Positions 36,775 through 46,940 of a stretch of 64,000 bases of DNA are shown one piece after another. Within the stretch, counting starts at the first letter, position 1, and every line of letters begins with the position of its first letter. The notes under the pieces were generated by a model. That model did no database searches and was not told where the DNA came from. It saw only the letters and a list, made by a program, of their open reading frames with translations. Source of the DNA: Desulfatitalea tepidiphila (GTDB lineage: Bacteria; Desulfobacterota; Desulfobacteria; Desulfobacterales; Desulfosarcinaceae); NCBI RefSeq assembly GCF_001293685.1, contig NZ_BCAG01000003.1, positions 1,426,001 through 1,490,000 of the forward strand. The letters run 5' to 3'. Position numbers and translations under genes: made by a program.

Positions 36775-38433
36775 ATGCGACAAAGAAAAAAAATACTTCT
36801 TATTTCCTATTATGGGCGTGTCTGTTTGAGCACCAAGGTACTTTCGGCTGTGCTGCGAGATGCCGGACACCAAACGCATTTGATTTATCTGAAGGACGAT
36901 AGAAGTACTCAGGTCGATACGATTAATCCGGACAGCAAGTGTTTTCAATTTATCCGCGCGGATATCGGTGGGGCGATCTACGGATCGGGCACCGATGTTA
37001 ATCCAGTCACGCCAATTGAAATGGACCTCCTGGCACAAAAAGCCTTGGAAATAGATCCGGATGTCGTTGCATTGAGCTCGCGTTCGGTTCACTTGGATCT
37101 GAGCAGAACCGTCAGTCGACGCCTCAAAGAGGTCCTGCCACGGGCCCGGTTCATTGCAGGCGGGTATGGGCCGAGTCTGGAACCGGAGAAGTATCTTGAG
37201 TTTGTTGATTACGTGTGCATCGGTAAAGGTGATTCGGCAATCATCGACCTTGTCGAGCAAGCCGACCCGGCGTCCAGCCCCAATGTGGCATCGATCATCA
37301 ACGGCCGGCTGCATGTCTCCGCGTTGGACAATCCCAGGGATCTCGACGCCCGGCCCTTTGCGGATTGGGGTCTCGAAAACAAGATCATGATTGAGGATGA
37401 TACCGTATTTCCGCTTCATACGAAGTACGATCCGAAATCCTATGTGGTCATTGCATCGGAAGGCTGCCCATCCAACTGTACCTATTGTCAGGCGTGCCAG
37501 TGGCCAAGCATTTACGCTCTATATGGCGGGCGGGCAAAGAAGGTCGTCATGCGCAGTCCGGACAATGTGATCGATGAACTGAAAGAAGCCAAGGCGAATC
37601 TCAATATTACCACGATTCAGTTTATGGACTCGATTTTTACTTGGAATAAGAGATGGCTCCGGACTTTCCTGGATCTCTATGACCGATATATCGCCTTGCC
37701 TTTTTTCTGTTACACCGATGCTCGCTTTACTAACAGTGAGCAGCTGGAACGGCTCAAGGATTCTGGCATGTTTTCGACCACGATCGGCATACAGTCGGTC
37801 GACGAATGGACGCGAAGCAAGGTCATGGGAAGAAATGTATCCAACGAACAAATCATCGCATTTGCCAAGGAAGTAGCAAGCCTGGAAATCCTTCCAACTT
37901 ACGATATCATTGTTTGGAATCCGTTTGAGACCAATGAGAGTCTGGCAAGCGGTGTAGAATTTTTGAAACGGCTGCCCAAGTCGAATCGAATTTTCATTTA
38001 TGAGCTGAAATCGTTTCCTAAAAGCGCTTTTTCAAGACTCGCCGAAAAATGGAATCCCACCCCGTTGGCGCATAGCGACTATCTTTACTGGTCTTGGATA
38101 TTCATGATGATTCTTCGAAGCCGAAAGACCGAAAAATCTATCGACAAGGTTTTCAGCGACAACGCATACAAAAAAAATCCTTACTTGTTGCGTGACCTAT
38201 ATCAGGATTTGCTGAAAACGATGAACGATCGCGAAAGGCTTTTCTGCATCCGGCCCATTGATAGAGGAGAAACGTTGCGACCAACCATGTTCGTTGAAAA
38301 AACAAGTCCGGACGCTACCGGGGTCGTCGGGGAAGACCGGCATTACATCGGCGGGAAAACGGCCCGACGATCGCTGCAGGCCGGCGAGTTGTTGCACTAC
38401 AAGGATTTTTATGCCTCCTACCAGGATAAGTGA
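36775..38433 (+). CDS. Radical SAM protein with B12-binding-like N-terminus and C-terminal SAF domain
   Basis: About 552 aa from the ATG at 36,775. Residues ~5-160 resemble a cobalamin-binding Rossmann domain (KILLISYYGRVCLSTKVLSA...IDPDVVALSS...ARFIAGGYGPS) but lack DxHxxG. The radical SAM core has C-P-S-N-C-T-Y-C (C231, C235, C238; CxxxCxxC). After the barrel, residues ~487-547 look like a SAF domain: a strand RPIDRGETLRPTMFVEK, then HYIGGKTARRSLQAGELLHY, as in the ends of NeuB/PseI. Radical SAM joined to SAF is unusual. In this operon it could act on the nonulosonic acid or its precursor, for example C-methylation or epimerisation; reaction unknown. Confidence 0.75.
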   Translation: MRQRKKILLISYYGRVCLSTKVLSAVLRDAGHQTHLIYLKDDRSTQVDTINPDSKCFQFIRADIGGAIYGSGTDVNPVTPIEMDLLAQKALEIDPDVVALSSRSVHLDLSRTVSRRLKEVLPRARFIAGGYGPSLEPEKYLEFVDYVCIGKGDSAIIDLVEQADPASSPNVASIINGRLHVSALDNPRDLDARPFADWGLENKIMIEDDTVFPLHTKYDPKSYVVIASEGCPSNCTYCQACQWPSIYALYGGRAKKVVMRSPDNVIDELKEAKANLNITTIQFMDSIFTWNKRWLRTFLDLYDRYIALPFFCYTDARFTNSEQLERLKDSGMFSTTIGIQSVDEWTRSKVMGRNVSNEQIIAFAKEVASLEILPTYDIIVWNPFETNESLASGVEFLKRLPKSNRIFIYELKSFPKSAFSRLAEKWNPTPLAHSDYLYWSWIFMMILRSRKTEKSIDKVFSDNAYKKNPYLLRDLYQDLLKTMNDRERLFCIRPIDRGETLRPTMFVEKTSPDATGVVGEDRHYIGGKTARRSLQAGELLHYKDFYASYQDK

Positions 38434-38502
38434 CGGCGGCAGAAATACTCCTTTTTTTCGCCATAACATAAACGCAAATTCAAGCAAGAGAATAAAGACC
38501 GG

Positions 38503-39201
38503 ATGATCGTTACCATCAGTCAGCCTCGTTACCTCCCATGGTTGGGGTATTTTCATCGGATCGCGGCGTCCGACCTGTTCATTTATCTGGATACCGTCCA
38601 ATACACGCCAAGGGACTGGGAAAACCGTAACAAGGTCAAGACAAGCCAGGGGGCAGCCTGGCTGACAGTGCCGGTAAAAGCACGCTATCGGTGCCATATC
38701 CCCCAGGTGATCATCAGCGATACACAATCGTGGCAGAAAAAGCACTGGCATACGATCGTCTCCTGCTATTCCAGGGCGCCTTATTTTCAGCGTTACGAGG
38801 GGAAATTGAAGGAGATCTACCAGGATCGCACGTGGGCGGAACTTACGGATTTAAATGTGACGTTGACGAAAGTACTTTGCCAATGCCTGGGGCTGTCAGG
38901 AAAGCGGTTCATGAAGGCCTCGGAACTCGGTGTGCCAGGCAGGGGAAATGAATTGCTGTTGAATTTGTGCAAGGCCGTTGGCGCTACGGTCTATTTGTCA
39001 GGATCCCAGGGATGTCACTACATGGATGAAAGGGCATTTGGGGACGCGGGTATCGGGGTGCGCTATCAGAACTATCTGCATCCGCTGTATCCACAGCAAT
39101 TTGGTGATTTCCTTCCCTGCATGGCCGTGGTGGATTTGTTATTCAACTGCGGTGATCAAAGCCTGGAGATACTCATGCAACATCAACAGGATATCAAATG
39201 A
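38503..39201 (+). CDS. WbqC-like family protein
   Basis: A 232-aa protein starting MIVTISQPRYLPWLGYFHRI, the signature of WbqC-like proteins found in O-antigen and nonulosonic acid loci. Further family segments are FIYLDTVQYTPRDWENRNKV, WLTVPVKA and SQGCHYMDE. Its biochemical role is unproven. Its stop overlaps the start of pseF (ATGATG), so they are translationally coupled. Confidence 0.82.
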   Translation: MIVTISQPRYLPWLGYFHRIAASDLFIYLDTVQYTPRDWENRNKVKTSQGAAWLTVPVKARYRCHIPQVIISDTQSWQKKHWHTIVSCYSRAPYFQRYEGKLKEIYQDRTWAELTDLNVTLTKVLCQCLGLSGKRFMKASELGVPGRGNELLLNLCKAVGATVYLSGSQGCHYMDERAFGDAGIGVRYQNYLHPLYPQQFGDFLPCMAVVDLLFNCGDQSLEILMQHQQDIK

Positions 39202-39905
39202 TGGACTTCTCGGCGCGCAAACCGCTTTGCATCATTCCCGCCCGTGGCGGATCGAAGAGACTCCCAAGGAAAAACATCCTATCACTGGGAGGCAAGCCGT
39301 TGCTGGCGTGGACGATCGAGGCGGCTAAGAATGCAGGTCTTTTTGATTCGCTGTGGGTTTCTTCGGAGGACGAGGAAATTCTGGAAACGGCTTTGCGCTT
39401 TGGAGCAACGCCTCTGGTGCGGCCGGCCTCGTTGGCCACGGATCATGTCACCGTGGTAGAGCTATGCATCCATCTCATCGAAGAGTTTGAGTTTCTGGAA
39501 AAAGGTTATACCGACATGTATGTCATGCTGCCAACTTCCCCTTTTCGCAGCAGTGAAACCATAAAACGGGCATGGCGCGCCTACCTGGAAAAAGGGGCGG
39601 ATGCGCTCATGAGTATCGTTGCACTTGCCCATCCTCCCCAGTGGGCGCTCATGGAAGCGGACGGACGGCTGAGCCCGTTGTACCCCGAGCAATACGAAAC
39701 CCCGCGGCAAGGGTTAGTCAGCGCCTATCGGCATGACGGCGGTCATGCCATCGGGAAGATCCCCAGGTTCATTCGCACGCGGTCGTTCTTTGGTCCCGGC
39801 ACGATTGCTTTCCCGGTACCTGAGGAGGAAGCCGTTGATGTCGACGAACCTATCGACCTTGCCTGGGCCGAATTTTTATTGCAACGCTCTGAAGGGAAAT
39901 CTTAA
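39198..39905 (+). CDS. pseF: CMP-pseudaminic acid synthase (acylneuraminate cytidylyltransferase family), PseF
   Basis: A 235-aa cytidylyltransferase. The CTP-binding motif is CIIPARGGSKRLPRKNILSL, then WVSSEDEEILETA, the MLPTSPFR substrate loop and a metal-binding acidic pair near the end (EAVDVDEPIDL). It activates the finished sugar as CMP-Pse for the glycosyltransferases. Start at 39,198 (or the ATG three bases later), overlapping the WbqC-like gene. Confidence 0.9.
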   Translation: MMDFSARKPLCIIPARGGSKRLPRKNILSLGGKPLLAWTIEAAKNAGLFDSLWVSSEDEEILETALRFGATPLVRPASLATDHVTVVELCIHLIEEFEFLEKGYTDMYVMLPTSPFRSSETIKRAWRAYLEKGADALMSIVALAHPPQWALMEADGRLSPLYPEQYETPRQGLVSAYRHDGGHAIGKIPRFIRTRSFFGPGTIAFPVPEEEAVDVDEPIDLAWAEFLLQRSEGKS

Positions 39906-39909
39906 GACG

Positions 39910-40590
39910 ATGAATATACTCGTAATAGCGGCGCATCCCGACGATGAAGTGCTTGGATGCGGAGGAACGATCGCCAGGCATGGCAACCAAAACGATGTCG
40001 TTCATATCGACATAATGGGCGAGGGAATGAATTCGCGATTCGAAGGCAGCCAATCAGCAAGCCCACAAAAGATGAACGATCTGCACGATCAGAGTCGGAA
40101 AGCCGCCAAATTGCTTGGCGCACAGGAACCTGCGTTTCACAATCTCCCGGACAACAGATTCGATATGGTTCCGCTGCTTGAAATCATTCAGATCATAGAA
40201 AAGAGCATTCACCGGATTCAGCCCGAAATCATCTACACCCATCATGGAAGCGATCTTAATGTGGATCATGGCATCACCTTAAAGGCCGTGTTGACTGCGA
40301 CGCGCCCAATGCAGGGCTGTAGTGTCCGCCAAATCTATGCCTTCGAGGTCCCTTCTTCCACAGGATGGTCGTTCGGACAGCAACTGCGTGAGTTTCGCCC
40401 AAATGTGTTTTTCGATATCAATGACACCCTGGAACTCAAAATTGAAGCGATGAGGCTGTACGAGAGCGAGATGCGCCCATTTCCTCATCCACGATCACCG
40501 GAAGCGTTACGCGCACTGGCAATGTTCCGTGGCAGTGTCTCTGGATTGCATGCGGCCGAAGCCTTTGAGCTGATCAGGCTGTTGAAGTGA
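39910..40590 (+). CDS. PIG-L/LmbE-family sugar N-deacetylase
   Basis: A 226-aa zinc-dependent deacetylase: MNILVIAAHPDDEVLGCGG with the metal/catalytic AHPDDE (His9, Asp12), and a later YTHHGSDLNVDHGITLKAVL that supplies the third metal ligand. Start at the ATG at 39,910, four bases after pseF. It would free an amino group on a sugar or on the nonulosonic acid, which fits a pathway that also has a formyltransferase. Substrate not known. Confidence 0.85.
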   Translation: MNILVIAAHPDDEVLGCGGTIARHGNQNDVVHIDIMGEGMNSRFEGSQSASPQKMNDLHDQSRKAAKLLGAQEPAFHNLPDNRFDMVPLLEIIQIIEKSIHRIQPEIIYTHHGSDLNVDHGITLKAVLTATRPMQGCSVRQIYAFEVPSSTGWSFGQQLREFRPNVFFDINDTLELKIEAMRLYESEMRPFPHPRSPEALRALAMFRGSVSGLHAAEAFELIRLLK

Positions 40591-40662
40591 CGCCACCGGA
40601 TTCTGTCGACAGGTCATTGTGATTTTGATTAAGCAACAAATGTATGCCTGTTATACAGGTTC

Positions 40663-43600
40663 ATGAAGAAAAAGAGGGTTGACAAGGATTCGGTCATGGC
40701 AAGCCATTCGTCAAGCGTCGATCTTATGGAAAAACGAAAATCTCCCATGAAGGTGCTCTGCTACTCGCCCTACAATAAATGGAGATTGCACGGAATGTGG
40801 GAAACCACTATTCTCAAGGCGCTTGGTTTGCGCGGCGTCGAAGTACTGCATGTCCTATGTGACGGGCTATATTCGGAATGCGACATGTTTTGGGCGGCTT
40901 CGAATCCACGCAACGATATGTCATGCGTCGAATGCCAGGCCGCTGTTACCGACTTGGCCTATAAAATGGGGATGCCCTTTGAATGGTTGGGACGTTATGT
41001 GACTCCGAACGAGCTGGAAATCGCACGTGAATGGGCAAATGGCATCGAGAGGAATCATCTCGTTGACGCCGAATATGGGGATTGGAAAATCGGAGAATGG
41101 GTCAAGTCTTCGGTTCATACCCATTTTCGGATGACACGCCTGGATACCGGTTTGCCAAATGTGAGACGTACCTATCGGGAGTATTTATACAGTGGACTGG
41201 CAGCCTGCTTTGGGCTGAGTCGATTGTATGATCAGTTTCGTCCGGATGTACTGTTCATTTTCAACGGCAGGATGTCTTCGACGCGGATCGCTCTCGAACT
41301 CGCACGGGCAAAAGGAATACGATTCGTTTGCCACGAAAGAGGCGAATTGCCGGAAAGTGTTAAGCTTGTCCAGGATTTAATGTTTTTCGACGTAAGTGAA
41401 ATCTCGCAGATCATTTGGAGGAATTGGGGAGAAGTGCCGCTCAGCGCCGATGAACTCGATCGAATCGCCCGGTATATGTGTGATCGCCGTTACGGAAAGG
41501 GGTTCGGATGGTTCTCATATGCGACACCACCCCAGGACTGCGACGAGGTTCGCAAGCTTCTTGGCCTGGAGATCACTCGACCTGTTTGGGTCCTATTCAC
41601 ATCCTCCGATGACGAGGGGGCCGGCATCCCCGCCTTGAAAGGCCCCTTTCCATCTCAATTGGAATGGATCAAAGAGACGGTGAGATACGCGGAAAAACAT
41701 CCTGAAATAGATTTGGTCATTCGCGTGCATCCAAATACGGCCGGTAAAAAAGCGAAAAGAGGACAAAATATTCAACAGCTCCAGGACATGAAGTCTCTTG
41801 CCGAGGTACTGCCATCGAATGCAAAGATGGTTATGCCTGATGATCCTTTAAGTACCTATTCATTGATGGATCTCGCCAGCGTTGGCTTGGTATTCTTCAG
41901 TACGGTTGGACTGGAGATGTGCTGCAGGGGGAAGCAGGTTGCAGTTGCCGCAGGCTCGAGAATCAGCGGGCTTCCATTCCTCCATACCGCAAAAACATCG
42001 GATCAATTTTACTCGATTCTGGATTCACTGTTGGGCGTTACGCATGATCACATTTCGATGGACATCATGCGAAAGGCTTATCGGTATGCCTATTCAATAT
42101 ATTTCAGATGGATCATACCGTTCCCGCTCGTAAAAATGCCGGATCCTTGCAGCGCAGCTTTGGGTTATCGCTCTTCAAATGAGTTGCTGCCAGGTTGCGA
42201 ACCAAATCTCGATCGGATTTGTCGGATTATTATAGGGAGCGAAGCCTTATGGACTATCCCGTCGAAGGATGAACGTTCGAGATCAGACGAAGAAGAAACC
42301 GCTGTTTTGAGAAAAATGTTGGCCGCTGAAATCGGCCATGAACATCATCCCACGGAGACACCGGCCGTTGTCCTTAACGCAGGACAGGGCGAGAAGATGC
42401 TTGCATCCCGTAAAGCGCAGCTACGCGGTAATGACGGCCCTCTTCCGTTGATCAGCATCATCATTCCGACATACAATCGATCACAAATATTGATCAAATG
42501 CCTGGAGGCCCTCTCAAAACAGAGTCTTCCTGCGGATAAATTTGAAGTACTGGTTTGCGATGACGGTTCTACGGATGGTACTGAAGCGATCGTAAAGGCT
42601 CATACCGCTTTGTTTACAATGAGGTACTTAAGGCAGCAAAACAGGGGGCCTGCCTCGGCACGCAACCTTGGGATCCGCAAAGCAAAGGGACAGTATCTGC
42701 TCTTTCTAAACGACGACGCGATTCTCTGTCCAGATGCCCTTGAGTTGCACCTCAAAGCACATGCAGCCCATGCCGAAAAGAGGATCGCAGTGCGCGGTCG
42801 TTTTTCATTCCTTAAAAAATATACGCAATCACTTTTCGGATATATGTTGGAACGTACCGATATTTTATTCAGCTACAGTCGTATGCAGGCCGGAAAACCA
42901 TATGATTACAATTACTTTTCCACCTGTAACACCAGTATTCCGTCAACGGCCGTCACTGAAGTCGGTCTTTTTGATGAGGATTTCACTGGTCCTGCGGCAG
43001 AAGATATAGAAATGGGATATCGACTTTGGAAAAATGAATACCAGGTTTTATACGAACCGAGGAGTGTCGCCTGGCATGACCACGCCATTTCACCAGAAGA
43101 TTTTTTAAAAATTCATAAGGTCAGGGGATGCGGTGCGGTGACCTTGATGGTCAAGCATCCGGAAATGCCTCTATTTCGCAATCACAACTTTGGAGAAGTC
43201 GAAGCATGGAGGGAAGAAAATAAAGCGTTCAAACCTAAAATAGAACAATGTCTTGAAATCATTAAACGCTTCGACAGCCAAATGTTAAACCAAAAAAATG
43301 GACCGGCGCTGGACAAAAAAATCAAACGCCTGTTGCCAATGATGCGGCTTCTTCAGGAATATTCGGTCCGTGAAGGCTTTTTTTCCAGTCCCTGGCTGAA
43401 CAGGTTGGTTCAGATCAGAGCATGTAAGCGCATATCACTTTCCCGTGAGGATGAGCGGTCTGCCCCTCCTCTGGTGTCGGTTGTTATCCCTTGTTATAAT
43501 TATGGCCGATATCTTTCCGATGCGGTGAAAAGCGTTATCGATCAGGGCTTCCAAAATCACGAAATTATCATAGTCAATGATGGCAGCACCGATAATACCA

Positions 43601-46482
43601 AAGATGTCGCCGAAAAGCTGATTGCTGATTTTCCTGAATGCAGGATAAGACTTTTCAACCAGGAAAATTCCGGGCAGCCGGCGATTTCCAGAAATTTAGG
43701 CATTGCAGCGGCACAAGGCACCTACATCCTGCCCTTGGATGCTGATGATAAACTGGCACCGCATGCACTATCAGTCCTTGTGGCTGAAGCTTCTAAACAC
43801 CTCAATTTGCCCGTGGTGGTCTCCGGGTGGATTCAGACTTTCGGTGTCGATGGCACTCTCAGCAAGAACGGGCCGTTCAATCGCAATATGATATTGCGCC
43901 GCAATGCTTTGCCGTATTGTGCGCTTTACCATCGATCCGTCTGGGAAAAGCAGGGCGGATATCGAACCAATGTCCCGGGTTATGAAGACTGGGATTTCTG
44001 GGTCGGCGCCACTTCGAACGGTGCCACGTTTATACATCTTAAGATGCCTGTCCTTTTGTACCGTCGCACCGGAAACGGTTCGCTGTTGGACAAAGCTTGT
44101 CGAATGCATGAATGGCTCATGGCGGGGATAATTTTAAACCACAGGCAGATATATGAGTCAACCGAAGTCGCCTGGGCCAAAGCTTACCGCCAACATCACC
44201 CGCAACCGCCTGAGAACCGCAATGTCGCATGTGAGATTGCAAACTATCCTGAAGCGATGGCTGTCCTCATTATAAGTCATCCGGAACACTACCCGAAACC
44301 CACCGTCGATTGGGCCGCTAAATTCCTTCGTGAACGCCCCTTCGTCATCCATATGGGCATAGATGTTCCGGAAAGTCCCCGAGGAAAGATGATGGTCGCC
44401 GAACGTGGAAGGCTCGTGAGGGCACCTGGGCGAGCGGTCGGTCTCGTCCATGAAGCTACTGCCGATGCGGCCTATTTCATTCAGGAGGGCGAACAACATT
44501 TTTCAACTGGAAATTTTACCACATCAATAGACAGTTTCCAGGACACGGTAAAGCTGAAACCGGACAACAGCACGGCTTACAACAACATGGGGGGCGTCAA
44601 CTGGCAGCTGGGAGATAAGAAAGAAGCAATTGAGTGCGTTCTGATGGCCAGCGGAAACGATCCGACCGATAAGTTGCCAGCCGTGAACGCAGGCAAGCTT
44701 CTCAGTGAGTTGGTTAGACAAGAGAGCACAAAGAACATACACCGTTCCTATTTGCGTCGGGTAACTGGAGATGAAACGGTCCTTGCTGCTTTGCGACAAC
44801 TCGAAGGCGGCAAGATGGATGAAGAAATTGAACCGCGCTGTTCGATTATCATTCCGGTATTCAACCGATTTGAATTCACGAAACAATGTGTCGAGGCCAT
44901 TTGGACGCAAAAGACCAAGGTATCCTATGAAATTATCATCATCGACAACGGCTCCACCGATGGCACCCAAGCATATCTCAACCAAATCAAACACCGGGTG
45001 ACAGCGGTGACGAATGTCGAAAACAGAGGATTTGCGAAAGCGTGCAACCAGGGGGCGAAATTGTCCCGAGGGCATTATCTGCTTTTTTTGAACAATGACA
45101 CAAAAGTGCTGCCCGGATGGCTTGATGCGATAGTCCAATGCCGCCAAAAGGAGGATAAAATTGGTATCGTCGGTGCCAAACTGCTGTACCCTGATCACAC
45201 CGTTCAACATGCCGGGGTGGGTATCACAGATTCACCGAATCCTATCCATGCCTTTCATGTCTATCACAGATTCGCAAAGGATGCCCCGGAAGTGAACACG
45301 GAAAGGGAATGTCAGGCCGTCACGGGAGCATGCATGTTGATCGAGAAGGAACTTTTTGACTCGGCTGGAGGATTCGATGAGGGGTTCGTTAATGGATATG
45401 AGGATGTGGACCTGTGCTTTAGGGTGAGGGAACTGGGCAGGAAAGTGATTTACTGTCCTACAAGTGAACTGTATCACTATGAGTCGAGGAGCGAAGGCCG
45501 CTTCAGTGCTGCAATGCAGAATGTCAAACGACTGCACCAAAAATGGATGGGCAAAATAGTCCCGGACATAAAAAACTCAAGGATATCTGTGTACTCAAAA
45601 TTGACCTCTATAATCGTTCTTACGTTTAACCAGCTCGAATATACCAAAAAGTGTATCGATAGTGTTTTCGCCTGCACCCGGCCTCCGTTCGAGCTGATTA
45701 TGGTAGACAATGGATCAAGCGACGGTACTACGAGTTACCTGAGGCAGGTCCAGAAAGAAAGTCGTTGCGACGACATCCAGGTTAAGATCGTTGAAAACAA
45801 AAAGAATATTGGCTTTGCCGCAGGTAACAATCGGGGGCTTGCGCAGGCAGATGGCGATTATATTGTGCTCCTCAATAACGATGTAGTGGTGACGCCTGGT
45901 TGGCTTGAAAAAATGATTGACTGTGTCAACCGCTTTCCCATGGCGGGGATTGTTGGCCCTATGACAAACTACGTGGCAGGCGAACAGCTCGTTCAATCCG
46001 TGGGGTATGATCCTTTGCTACTTGAAAACCTTAACGAGTTCTCCTCAGCCTTTTACGCAAGGCATCAAAAAGAAACAAAATGCGTTCTTCGTGTGGTCGG
46101 TTTCTGCATGTTGATCAAGCGGGCTGTTATCGAAAAAATCGGTGGATTGGATGAGCGTTATGGCCTTGGAAATTTCGAAGATGATGACTTCAGTTTGAGA
46201 GCACGGTTTGCTGGTTTTCAGTCGTGGATTGCCGGCGACTGTTTCGTGCACCATTTCGGAAGCAGGACCTTCAGAGGGGAGGGAATTGCCTATAATGAAA
46301 CCATCAAAAAGAATTGGCAATTATTCAAACAGAAATGGCAGATACCGCAAAATTTGCCTCATGGTGCGTATAATTTGACCCATATCGGCAAGAAAGATCT
46401 TGATAAAAAAGATATCTATGTCGCACTTGAAAATGAAAAGGAAGCCATCGCCAAGAATGATATATTAGAGGCTATCTCATGA
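40663..46482 (+). CDS. 1,939-aa multidomain glycosyltransferase: GT-B-like domain, four GT2 domains, TPR
   Basis: A very large soluble protein ending the pse operon. Residues ~29-500 look like a GT-B-type, capsule-transferase-like domain (MKVLCYSPYNKWRLHGMWET ... FVCHERGEL ... VIRVHPNT ... STVGLEMCCRGKQVAV). Four GT2 domains begin at about 593 (ISIIIPTYNRSQ, later FLNDDA), 933 (VSVVIPCYNYGR, LDADD), 1,390 (SIIIPVFNRFEF, LNNDT) and 1,647 (SIIVLTFNQLEY, LNNDV). A TPR block lies between the second and third (about 1,268-1,350). The start at 40,663 is the longest; ATGs at 40,696 (AAGGA 7 bases upstream) and 40,747 are alternatives. It probably builds much of an oligosaccharide on its own, beginning or ending with Pse. 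Confidence 0.85.
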   Translation: MKKKRVDKDSVMASHSSSVDLMEKRKSPMKVLCYSPYNKWRLHGMWETTILKALGLRGVEVLHVLCDGLYSECDMFWAASNPRNDMSCVECQAAVTDLAYKMGMPFEWLGRYVTPNELEIAREWANGIERNHLVDAEYGDWKIGEWVKSSVHTHFRMTRLDTGLPNVRRTYREYLYSGLAACFGLSRLYDQFRPDVLFIFNGRMSSTRIALELARAKGIRFVCHERGELPESVKLVQDLMFFDVSEISQIIWRNWGEVPLSADELDRIARYMCDRRYGKGFGWFSYATPPQDCDEVRKLLGLEITRPVWVLFTSSDDEGAGIPALKGPFPSQLEWIKETVRYAEKHPEIDLVIRVHPNTAGKKAKRGQNIQQLQDMKSLAEVLPSNAKMVMPDDPLSTYSLMDLASVGLVFFSTVGLEMCCRGKQVAVAAGSRISGLPFLHTAKTSDQFYSILDSLLGVTHDHISMDIMRKAYRYAYSIYFRWIIPFPLVKMPDPCSAALGYRSSNELLPGCEPNLDRICRIIIGSEALWTIPSKDERSRSDEEETAVLRKMLAAEIGHEHHPTETPAVVLNAGQGEKMLASRKAQLRGNDGPLPLISIIIPTYNRSQILIKCLEALSKQSLPADKFEVLVCDDGSTDGTEAIVKAHTALFTMRYLRQQNRGPASARNLGIRKAKGQYLLFLNDDAILCPDALELHLKAHAAHAEKRIAVRGRFSFLKKYTQSLFGYMLERTDILFSYSRMQAGKPYDYNYFSTCNTSIPSTAVTEVGLFDEDFTGPAAEDIEMGYRLWKNEYQVLYEPRSVAWHDHAISPEDFLKIHKVRGCGAVTLMVKHPEMPLFRNHNFGEVEAWREENKAFKPKIEQCLEIIKRFDSQMLNQKNGPALDKKIKRLLPMMRLLQEYSVREGFFSSPWLNRLVQIRACKRISLSREDERSAPPLVSVVIPCYNYGRYLSDAVKSVIDQGFQNHEIIIVNDGSTDNTKDVAEKLIADFPECRIRLFNQENSGQPAISRNLGIAAAQGTYILPLDADDKLAPHALSVLVAEASKHLNLPVVVSGWIQTFGVDGTLSKNGPFNRNMILRRNALPYCALYHRSVWEKQGGYRTNVPGYEDWDFWVGATSNGATFIHLKMPVLLYRRTGNGSLLDKACRMHEWLMAGIILNHRQIYESTEVAWAKAYRQHHPQPPENRNVACEIANYPEAMAVLIISHPEHYPKPTVDWAAKFLRERPFVIHMGIDVPESPRGKMMVAERGRLVRAPGRAVGLVHEATADAAYFIQEGEQHFSTGNFTTSIDSFQDTVKLKPDNSTAYNNMGGVNWQLGDKKEAIECVLMASGNDPTDKLPAVNAGKLLSELVRQESTKNIHRSYLRRVTGDETVLAALRQLEGGKMDEEIEPRCSIIIPVFNRFEFTKQCVEAIWTQKTKVSYEIIIIDNGSTDGTQAYLNQIKHRVTAVTNVENRGFAKACNQGAKLSRGHYLLFLNNDTKVLPGWLDAIVQCRQKEDKIGIVGAKLLYPDHTVQHAGVGITDSPNPIHAFHVYHRFAKDAPEVNTERECQAVTGACMLIEKELFDSAGGFDEGFVNGYEDVDLCFRVRELGRKVIYCPTSELYHYESRSEGRFSAAMQNVKRLHQKWMGKIVPDIKNSRISVYSKLTSIIVLTFNQLEYTKKCIDSVFACTRPPFELIMVDNGSSDGTTSYLRQVQKESRCDDIQVKIVENKKNIGFAAGNNRGLAQADGDYIVLLNNDVVVTPGWLEKMIDCVNRFPMAGIVGPMTNYVAGEQLVQSVGYDPLLLENLNEFSSAFYARHQKETKCVLRVVGFCMLIKRAVIEKIGGLDERYGLGNFEDDDFSLRARFAGFQSWIAGDCFVHHFGSRTFRGEGIAYNETIKKNWQLFKQKWQIPQNLPHGAYNLTHIGKKDLDKKDIYVALENEKEAIAKNDILEAIS

Positions 46483-46551
46483 ATGGATCTTGAAGGGCAG
46501 ATGCTATTCAGGAATGCATTACTTGTGTGAATAGCGGCATACCGATTTGAT

Positions 46552-46928
46552 GGAAACTTGCGTTTCACATTGTCGATTCTCAGTCCATCCGCTGGTTTTG
46601 TCGAATCGGCCTGGCCGACGAGGGATTCAAAAAGTCGGCGTTGAACAAAAACATCAAAGCTCTTTCGGAACAAACCTGGCAAGCGATCAATGGCCGGATC
46701 CTGGGATATGCCAAGAAGGAGAACATTGAAAAGGGGCGCACCGTGCGGGTGGATTGCACCTGCGTTGAGTCCAACATCCACGATCCAAGAGATTCGAATC
46801 TTTTGTGGGATGCAATTCGCGTGTTGACGCGCCTGATTGAGCGATGCCGCCAGGAGGGCATCAAGGTGCCCGGATTTTCCAATCACACCCGCGTTGCCAA
46901 ACGGCGCATGATCGGGACGCTGCGATGA
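46552..46928 (+). pseudogene. ISNCY-type transposase N-terminal remnant
   Basis: The frame FHIVDSQSIRWFCRIGLADE, then GFKKSALNKNIKALSEQTWQ, TVRVDCTCVESNIHDPRDSN and LLWDAIRVLTRLIERCRQEG is the front part of an ISNCY-like transposase. It lacks a start codon and ends in a stop right after NHTRVAKRRMIGTLR, where the catalytic part should follow. It lies between the multi-glycosyltransferase gene and the right direct repeat, so the island has IS debris at both ends. Confidence 0.65.
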
Positions 46929-46940
46929 ATCCCATCAGCA

